A stretch of DNA of 6,320 nucleotides, taken from assembly GCA_016200035.1 (NCBI GenBank), contig JACQFM010000102.1:1-6320 (forward strand), written 5' to 3'. Shown piece by piece: positions 1 to 5,800 of this stretch. The stretch's first letter is position 1. Every line of letters starts with the position of its first letter. The translations under genes were made by a program, and so were the position numbers. The notes under the pieces were generated by a model, which worked only from the letters and a program-made list of their open reading frames with translations, made no database searches and had not been told where the DNA came from. This DNA is from Nitrososphaerota archaeon (GTDB lineage Archaea; Thermoproteota; Nitrososphaeria; Nitrososphaerales; Nitrosopumilaceae).

Positions 1-364
1 CAAACGCATGGAATGACTTACCGCCGTTTGTCACATCAAATATCAATTTGTCACCAACATTTGCATGAATTTCTGGATTGTGTCCCTCCTCTCCTGGGAG
101 TGCGTTAAATGCCAGAGTCCTAAAATCAGGTGATTCAATAAATTTTAGAGTTGTTTGTATTTCCTTTCCAGTAGCTACTGCCGCCGGTCCAGTCTCAACC
201 TTTTTTGCTCTTGACACAGCAGGTAAATACGAAGTCCAATAATCCCAAAATGCAAAGAAGATTCCGCCACCTACTATCATTATTCCTATCACAATAGCAA
301 GCATCTTTCCCATTCTTGCTGGAGATGTCCTAAGTATTGGCTGCTCTTGTTCTGAATGACTCAT
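1..364 (-). CDS. Membrane-anchored type 1 copper (cupredoxin) protein of the terminal oxidase operon, 3' end cut by window edge
   Basis: Partial gene; 121 residues are visible from ATG at 364-362 and the frame is open to the left edge. Residues 1-20 are a short hydrophilic tail (MSHSEQEQP...), and residues 20-40 form one strong membrane helix (MLAIVIGIMIVGGGIFFAFW). The rest lies outside the membrane: a linker, then a cupredoxin start with HNPEIH (95-100), VGDKLIFDV (103-111) and TNGGKSFHAF (112-121). H119 fits the first type 1 copper ligand; the expected Cys-His-Met ligands would lie beyond the edge. The start is 6 bp after the cox1 stop, so the two genes are almost surely co-transcribed, and no good Shine-Dalgarno precedes it. 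Known context: thaumarchaeal oxidase clusters carry a blue copper protein here (from memory, Nmar_0182-0185 in N. maritimus). A role as electron donor to CuA or as an accessory subunit is inferred. Confidence 0.85.
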   Translation of the reverse strand, partial: MSHSEQEQPILRTSPARMGKMLAIVIGIMIVGGGIFFAFWDYWTSYLPAVSRAKKVETGPAAVATGKEIQTTLKFIESPDFRTLAFNALPGEEGHNPEIHANVGDKLIFDVTNGGKSFHAF

Positions 365-370
365 TTTAAT

Positions 371-1906
371 TTAGTATCCTGTGTGGTGTGGAGTTTTTGC
401 CGAAACCGGATAGTAGTATTTTCCACCAAGGCCAAAGGGATCGTCCATATTGGCTTCCTTGCCTTTTGCCGAGCTGTAAATAAGATTAATCAAAAAGGCT
501 AGCATGCCAGATCCTAAGATAAAGGCACCAATAGTGGCAAACTCATTCATTGCAATCCATGCTGGAAATGGTGGATAGTCAAATACTCTTCTTGGCATTC
601 CGTACAATCCAAGAAGATGTTGTGTGAAGAAGACCATTACTGTTCCAGCAAACATGGTAATAAAGTGATAGTCTGCAAGTTTTCTGTTATACATTCTGCC
701 TGTAATGAATGGAAATAGGTAGTAGGTAAAGGCAACAAATCCAAATGCTATTGTTCCAGTAAGGAACAAGTGCATGTGGCCAACCACCCAGTAAGTGTCA
801 TGTGTGATAAAGTCAAGTGGCATCGCAGTATTGAGAACACCACCTGCACCTGCCGAAAAGAATAGAGCAATTCCTCCCACTGCAAACTTCATTGGTGCAT
901 CAAATCTTATCCTCCCACCCCACATTGTTGCCAAATAATTGAATACGTGCATTCCAGATGCCGGTACTGCTGCCAACGTTCCAATCATAAATACAGTTTT
1001 TTCGGTAAAGGACATTCCCGTTGCAAACATGTGATGACCCCATGATGCAAATCCAATTATTGCTAGCATCACAAATGCAAAAACTCCAGATGCCTGGCTG
1101 TAAAGCGGTTTTCTTGAAAATCTTGGAATAATTTCATACATCATTCCAATTGCGGGAAGAATGAAAATGTAAACTTCTGGATGGAAAGTAAACCAGAATA
1201 GATGCTGGTATGCTATTGGATCTCCTCCCATCGCTGGATTGAAAAATCCTGATACACCTAGTCTGTCAGTGAGCATCATCAAAAGCGCTGCTGCAAAAGT
1301 TGGAATCGCAACTATTGTCATCAGAGAAATAACTAACATAGACCAGGCAAATAGTGGTACCTTGCTTAGTGGCAGATCAGGATGTTTACATTTCATAATT
1401 GTAACGACGAAATTAATTGAGCTGAGAACTGATGAAATGCCAACTATCTTAAGACCAAAAATCCACATGTCTGCAGCTGGACCTGGTGCTCTTATAACAG
1501 AGTATGGGGCATAGGCGGTCCACGATACATCAGAAAATCCAAGCCAGACAAGTGCTGCGCCTACTGGGATCATCCAGAATGCAATTGCGTTTAGTTTTGG
1601 ATATGCCATGTCCTTGTATCTTACCATTATTGGAACAAGATAGTTCCCTATTCCCGAAGCAAATGGAATAGCAAAAAGAAACAACATCGTCGTTCCATGT
1701 ACTGTAAATATTCTATTGAAGGTGATAGAATCTGGAATTATCTGAGGACCTGGTGCAAATAGTTCTGCTCGCAGTGTAAGTGCCAGTACTCCACCCATGA
1801 AAAGAAATGCCAAAGATGTTATGGTGTAAAGAAGAGCAACGTCTGTATGGTGTGTGGAAAACATTATCTGCCAAATTGGTCTTGGCCTTGCAAGCTCTAG
1901 AACCAT
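371..1906 (-). CDS. coxA: Heme-copper oxidase subunit I (cytochrome c oxidase type, A family)
   Basis: Catalytic subunit of the aerobic terminal oxidase: reduces O2 to water at a heme/CuB site and pumps protons across the cell membrane. At 511 residues it has the usual length, with about 12 membrane helices. Visible ligands: H70 (TVHGTTM) and H379 for the low-spin heme; H377 (VVGHMH) for the high-spin heme; H242, H291 and H292 for CuB. Y246 in HPEVY is the expected His-Tyr cross-link. The D-channel looks intact: D99 and N106 in KDMAYPKLN, N88 in GNYLVP, and E244 in HPEVY, which argues for an A1-type enzyme, although the second Asn of the usual N-N pair is Ala107. H369-D370 match the Mg/Mn site and R439-R440 the heme propionate arginines. 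In the K-channel the usual Lys is replaced by His320 (SGMHVFNYL). The ATG start is supported by GAGGT six bases upstream. It lies 52 bp after subunit II and 6 bp before the cupredoxin gene. Confidence 0.97.
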   Translation of the reverse strand: MVLELARPRPIWQIMFSTHHTDVALLYTITSLAFLFMGGVLALTLRAELFAPGPQIIPDSITFNRIFTVHGTTMLFLFAIPFASGIGNYLVPIMVRYKDMAYPKLNAIAFWMIPVGAALVWLGFSDVSWTAYAPYSVIRAPGPAADMWIFGLKIVGISSVLSSINFVVTIMKCKHPDLPLSKVPLFAWSMLVISLMTIVAIPTFAAALLMMLTDRLGVSGFFNPAMGGDPIAYQHLFWFTFHPEVYIFILPAIGMMYEIIPRFSRKPLYSQASGVFAFVMLAIIGFASWGHHMFATGMSFTEKTVFMIGTLAAVPASGMHVFNYLATMWGGRIRFDAPMKFAVGGIALFFSAGAGGVLNTAMPLDFITHDTYWVVGHMHLFLTGTIAFGFVAFTYYLFPFITGRMYNRKLADYHFITMFAGTVMVFFTQHLLGLYGMPRRVFDYPPFPAWIAMNEFATIGAFILGSGMLAFLINLIYSSAKGKEANMDDPFGLGGKYYYPVSAKTPHHTGY

Positions 1907-1912
1907 GTCAAT

Positions 1913-1917
1913 ACCTC
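1913..1917 (-). promoter_or_regulatory. Shine-Dalgarno site for cox subunit I
   Basis: GAGGT on the minus strand, six bases before the ATG at 1906. It matches the archaeal 16S anti-SD (CACCTCC) and fixes this start. A perfect 10-bp palindrome (CTAAGCTTAG, 1919-1928) sits just upstream in the 52-bp gap. Confidence 0.7.
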
Positions 1918-1958
1918 ACTAAGCTTAGAAGATTTGATAGTGAATAAATTGTTTATGT

Positions 1959-2381
1959 TCATTTATTATCCTCTATGTAAAGTGTTCCTCTCATGTTATA
2001 GTGTAACAGTCCACAATATTCTCTACACTGAATTGGAAACTCTCCGACCTGATCTGGTACAAACCAGGCCTTGTTTATCCTTCCAGGAATGGCATCCTGC
2101 ATGATAACCCAATCGGGCATGTTAAAAGCATGATTAACGTCCTTTGATGTAATTTCAAATTTGTATGGTTGACCCTTCTTTAAATGAAGTTGACCTACTT
2201 CTTTTGTTCCGTCCTTGTGTTCAAATGTCCAGAACCACTGTTGTGCAGTAACTTTTATCACCTCAGCATCTTTTGGGACATCGTCTACTAGTTTTTCAAC
2301 ATACCAAGAGTCGGCACCAACCCAAGCAAGAATGCCACATATTACTCCAACATAGACCCACTCTGCTGTGTCGTGACCCAT
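1959..2381 (-). CDS. coxB: Cytochrome c oxidase subunit II, C-terminal piece: second membrane helix and CuA domain
   Basis: Carries the binuclear CuA centre that accepts electrons from a small carrier and passes them to heme a in subunit I, on the outer face of the membrane. It has 140 residues, about half a normal subunit II. Residues 1-8 (MGHDTAEW) match the H-x-T-x-x-E-x-x-W segment that normally precedes helix 2; residues 8-24 are that helix. Then comes the cupredoxin fold with the aromatic patch QQWFWTFEH (47-55) and a complete CuA set: H84 (VNHAFNMP), C119, E121 (backbone ligand), C123, H127 and M130 in CREYCGLLHYNM. The first helix is missing here and is supplied by the gene just upstream. 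The ATG follows the TAG of that gene with no gap and in the same frame. A GGAGG lies 11 bases upstream, so reinitiation or fresh initiation is likely. The identity is secure; how the two pieces are translated is inferred. Confidence 0.96.
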   Translation of the reverse strand: MGHDTAEWVYVGVICGILAWVGADSWYVEKLVDDVPKDAEVIKVTAQQWFWTFEHKDGTKEVGQLHLKKGQPYKFEITSKDVNHAFNMPDWVIMQDAIPGRINKAWFVPDQVGEFPIQCREYCGLLHYNMRGTLYIEDNK

Positions 2382-2675
2382 CTAGTGAGCTGCCTCCCCT
2401 GTCTCCCATTTTGTAGGAGCTTTGTTTTTGGGGTGTGATTCTCTAAATCTCCAAACTAGCCATATTATAGTTCCTGAAACCACGGCACCAACAACAAAGG
2501 CTGCTGTAGTCATTCTAAAAAACAGGTTCCATATCTCATTTCTTAGCTTGACATATTCTTTCTCACCTGTTGCTGCATCAGCAAGATTAACTAAAGGCAA
2601 TACCAGAAGAGCAGTCAAGGAAACTGCCAGCAAAGCTAGAATACTTTTCATTGACTGAATTGACGTGGTTTTCAT
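2382..2675 (-). CDS. Cytochrome c oxidase subunit II, N-terminal piece: signal peptide and first membrane helix
   Basis: A 97-residue protein with no metal ligands. Residues 9-35 look like a signal peptide (MKSILALLAVSL..., cleavage probably after ADA at 33-35). Residues 41-54 (YVKLRNEIWNLFFR) and a membrane helix at about 56-75, followed by WRFRESHPKN, match the TM1 region and the basic loop of a normal subunit II. It ends with GEAAH-stop exactly where the TM1-TM2 loop would continue, and the next gene resumes in frame with helix 2. So it is the missing N-terminal half of subunit II; alone it would be called hypothetical. The longest start is ATG 2675-2673, but Met9 (ATG 2651-2649) gives a more typical signal peptide and fits the TATA-like element at 2680-2687, which would overlap the untranslated leader of the longer form. 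Neither start has a Shine-Dalgarno site, as is common for leaderless archaeal first genes. Confidence 0.87.
   Translation of the reverse strand: MKTTSIQSMKSILALLAVSLTALLVLPLVNLADAATGEKEYVKLRNEIWNLFFRMTTAAFVVGAVVSGTIIWLVWRFRESHPKNKAPTKWETGEAAH
2393..2397 (-). promoter_or_regulatory. Shine-Dalgarno site inside the upstream gene, for the CuA-domain gene
   Basis: GGAGG (within GGGGAGG, 2393-2399) lies 11 bases before the ATG at 2381, inside the last codons of the upstream half-gene. The spacing is long but usable. It favours true separate initiation of the CuA piece rather than a chance stop codon from a sequencing error. Confidence 0.5.
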
Positions 2676-2679
2676 TTTC

Positions 2680-2694
2680 TATTTAAGGGTTTTG
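2680..2694 (-). promoter_or_regulatory. TATA-like promoter with BRE-like A tract for the cox operon
   Basis: On the minus strand CAAAACCCTTAAATA resembles an archaeal BRE (A-rich) followed by a TATA box (CTTAAATA, 2687-2680). A start about 25 bases downstream would fall near 2657-2659, giving a leader of about 6-8 bases before Met9 at 2651. A second, weaker candidate is TTTAATAA at 2730-2723, which would instead serve the longer Met1 start. Assigned by pattern only. Confidence 0.45.
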
Positions 2695-2776
2695 AAGATT
2701 TTCAGTGATCCTAAATCATTTCTTATTAAACTTGTATTGATTATTGATTTAAGATAACTTCCGTTAGGGTTTATTC

Positions 2777-2790
2777 AAAAAAAGAAAAAA
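2777..2790 (-). terminator. Oligo-T terminator of the S-layer-type gene
   Basis: On the minus strand, 21 bases after the TAG at 2814-2812, runs T6-C-T7 occur, preceded by TTTCCC. Archaeal intrinsic termination relies on such T tracts without a strong hairpin. Only a 4-bp stem (TAGA/TCTA, 2798-2809) lies between stop codon and tract. It separates the S-layer transcript from the cox operon. Confidence 0.7.
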
Positions 2791-2811
2791 GGGAAATTAG
2801 ATGTTTCTAGT

Positions 2812-5800
2812 CTATACTACAGTTATTGTTGTGCTTACAGGTGGAGATAGTGCGTTTGGATTATCTACAGATTCCCATACAAAGATTTGAGCAGTGTATG
2901 AGCCTGCTGCAGATGGGGTCCAAGATTGTGCTGGGTTTAGCGATTGACCTGCTGTTAATGATCCTGTAATCCATGACAGTGATACTGTGACTCCATTCGA
3001 GTCTTGTATCTGCACCAGATATGCAAATGGCTGAGTCTTGTCTTGGCCGTTAGCAAGGTCTGCTGTGATTTGGACCTGCTGGTCTACCTTGACTTCTTTG
3101 AGCTCGTTTCCAAATGCGTCAACTATTCTTGGGTTCGATGCCGGCGCTCTCTCAAGCGGTGGCACTACTGTTCCAATGAATGTCGTAGCTGTGATTCTTA
3201 GCTGATCTGCTGGTGTGTATGGCTGCGGGAGTGTCTTGTCCAAGTATTCACCGGTGACTGTGTCGCCCTCGTTGACCTTGAGCCTGTTACCTGAGGACTG
3301 GAACTGTGTTGTAAAGTATACAGTTCCCTCAAATATGCCCGTGGCCTCGTTGGTCTCAGTCATGGTAAGCTTGATACCTCCAGCATCCGAGTCTGACCAC
3401 ATGTTTGTGTCAAACTTGTCTACTGCTTCTGGGTTTAGGTTCATGTCTGGATCAATTATTCGCAATACTCCTTGACCGTTGGCTGGATAGCTTGCTTCAA
3501 CAAACTGGACTTCACCAATGTTCCATCTGATCAATGCTGAGCCGGTTACTGTCTGGTCCTTTGTATAAAGGAACGATACAGTTACACCGTCAATATCAGA
3601 TGCAGGTAGGAATCCATCGGTTGGACCTACTCCTGATGGGCCTGTGAATGTAGGCTTGTTCTTTGCCTCATCCACTTCGTGATCAAATCCTGTTAGGATC
3701 ACCTCGCCTGTGAAGACACCAGTATCAACTCCAGTCTCTACCAACTTGTATGGAGAGATCTTTTGACCTCTTGTAGCCACCACGATCTTATTTTCGTCAG
3801 CAGAACCTATCTCATCGATAAGGTTGCTGTCAAAGTTGTGGTCTGGTGCAACAACGGTAATGTAGACCTTGTCGGTCCACGTGTATACCTTCTGGTCAAG
3901 CTCTACTGTTGCTCCAAAGTTGGAGGTGTAGATGGTCAGTTTGATATCCTGGTTTTCATCGCCTATGAACTTGGCACCTGCTGGAGCCCAGTCAGTGTAC
4001 TCGAGGTGGATCTGTTCTCCTCTCTCAAGTAATGTTCCAGACGCGCCACCTGATGAACTTAGTTGCTTGGGTATTCTTATCACTGATTGGAATATGCCTG
4101 TGTCCTTGCCTGTCTCTCTAAAGTCACTTGGTTTAGCATCAAATTGAGCAGTTTGTTGGCCCTTTGTACCCATGGTGACCTTTGCTGCGTGCGAGTCCAA
4201 TTCGATTAGGTCTAGAGACTTGGTTTCTGCAGACTGTGAGTCTAGGTTAAAGTCTGGTTCGATTAGAGTCAATATCATATCTGAACCGATTATATACACA
4301 GACTTGTCTGATTGCAGTACACCGTTTCTTAGGTCAAATGTTGCCGAGTCTGTAACTGTGTTGCTATGACCTGAGGCATCTACCGGATCAGTGTATTGTA
4401 CTGTGAGAATATCGCCTTGTCTGATACAGTATCCTGTATTAGATGGTGTGGTCTTGAAGGAATCGCTGAATCTTGTAGTTCCAAGAGTATCGGAACCAAC
4501 AATTTCAGTGACGCCGTCGGCTTCGAAGTGTTTGAGTGGAGTGTAAGTTGATGTCTGTGGACAGTTAGAGCCTGCTGGTCCATCTGTGTAGCGTATTACC
4601 AAGTCGCCTTGGAATATGCCCGCATCTGGCGCAATCTCTATCATAGGTCCTAGCTCCCTTACACCTGTTGTGTTGAAGTTAGCACCGACACCAATTGGTC
4701 CATCTTTCGCAGCAGGTCCTCCCATCCTTGCAAGTACGACAGTGTCTGTTCCTCTGCTGACAGTTACCTTAACTGGTCCTGCCGGTCCGTCAGAGGTTGT
4801 ACTGTTACCTAGTCCTATCTTGTCTTCACCAGCTGCGGAGAGATCAAAGTCACGGTCGTTGACTCGAACATGTATTGTCAAGTCACCGTTTCCTACAGTC
4901 TTGTCTGCTGAATCAATAGAACTACCGCCTAGTGCAGTCTTGTGTAGTGGGAATATTGCTCTTCCTGATGGTGTATCCTTGTTTGCTGCAAAGCTAAAGT
5001 CACTGAATTGGCCAAATGGTACTGGGTATACGGTTCTATCAAGTTTGACTGAACCAGTTGTACCTCTAACACCTGCACGGTCACTTACCTCGATTGTCTT
5101 GCCTGAGGCATCTCTAAAGTCGACATAGTTGACCTTGATGTTTAGACCATTTGTGTTAACCTGTGCATTGTCTGCAGTTGTTGTCTCTTGACATACAGTT
5201 TGTGGGATCTGGAATGTACCAGTGAAGATACCAGTATTCTTTCCATTCTCTACTAGTGTAAATCCTTGATCAGAAAGTCCTAGGTTTGGAGCTGTACATG
5301 CGCTACTCTTCTGCCATCTTATGTTTCCTTGACCAAACTGGACATCTAAGAGTCTGCCAAAGGCAGTGTTTGTTGATGTCCTAAACTCGCCAGCTACTCC
5401 TATGGTATCAGCCGCTCCATCCTGGGCTGCTGGTAGCGTGGCTGCATCACCTGCGACTGTAGTGTAGATATCGATTAGGTCGTTATCCACGTTAAGGTCC
5501 TGGTCTTTTACTGTTATAGTTACAGTGTCTGCTACCTTGTAGTTCTTGTTATCAAATGATACTGTACCAGAGTGTGTTGGGGCATCTTGCTGAGCGGCAA
5601 TCTGTGTATCAACACCGTCTGAACCCTTATCGAAGTAGTTGAGCCTTACAGCTCTTGCATCAGCCTGGATCAAGTCCTCGTGAGCGACGAACTTGACTTC
5701 GTGGTTGATTGCCCTGATCTGTGAGTAGGTTCCATCAGCGAAGATGTTTATCTGGTTGAGCATTAGATACTCTATTGTTCCAGTGAATGTGCCCGTGTCA

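Noticed and set aside
1239..1514. 91-codon plus-strand frame inside cox subunit I
   Set aside because: Antisense to conserved membrane helices of a certain gene; no Shine-Dalgarno site and no recognisable protein.
1919..1928. Perfect 10-bp palindrome CTAAGCTTAG before cox subunit I, as an operator
   Set aside because: Too short and single; such a palindrome can occur by chance, and no known regulator site was recognised.
1907..1958. Separate promoter for cox subunit I in the 52-bp gap
   Set aside because: Only a poor TATA-like match (TTTATT near 1943-1948); the genes more likely share the upstream promoter.
2382..2384. TAG read as pyrrolysine
   Set aside because: Pyrrolysine use is known mainly from methanogens and some bacteria, not expected in this lineage, and an ATG with a GGAGG upstream explains the layout better.
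4380..4583. 67-codon minus-strand frame within the S-layer gene
   Set aside because: Lies in another frame of the same strand, fully inside unit C; no sign of a separate gene.
4616..5128. 170-codon open frame on the plus strand inside the S-layer gene
   Set aside because: Low-complexity Pro/Ser/Leu/Thr sequence that mirrors the coding frame on the other strand; no domain, no start signal.
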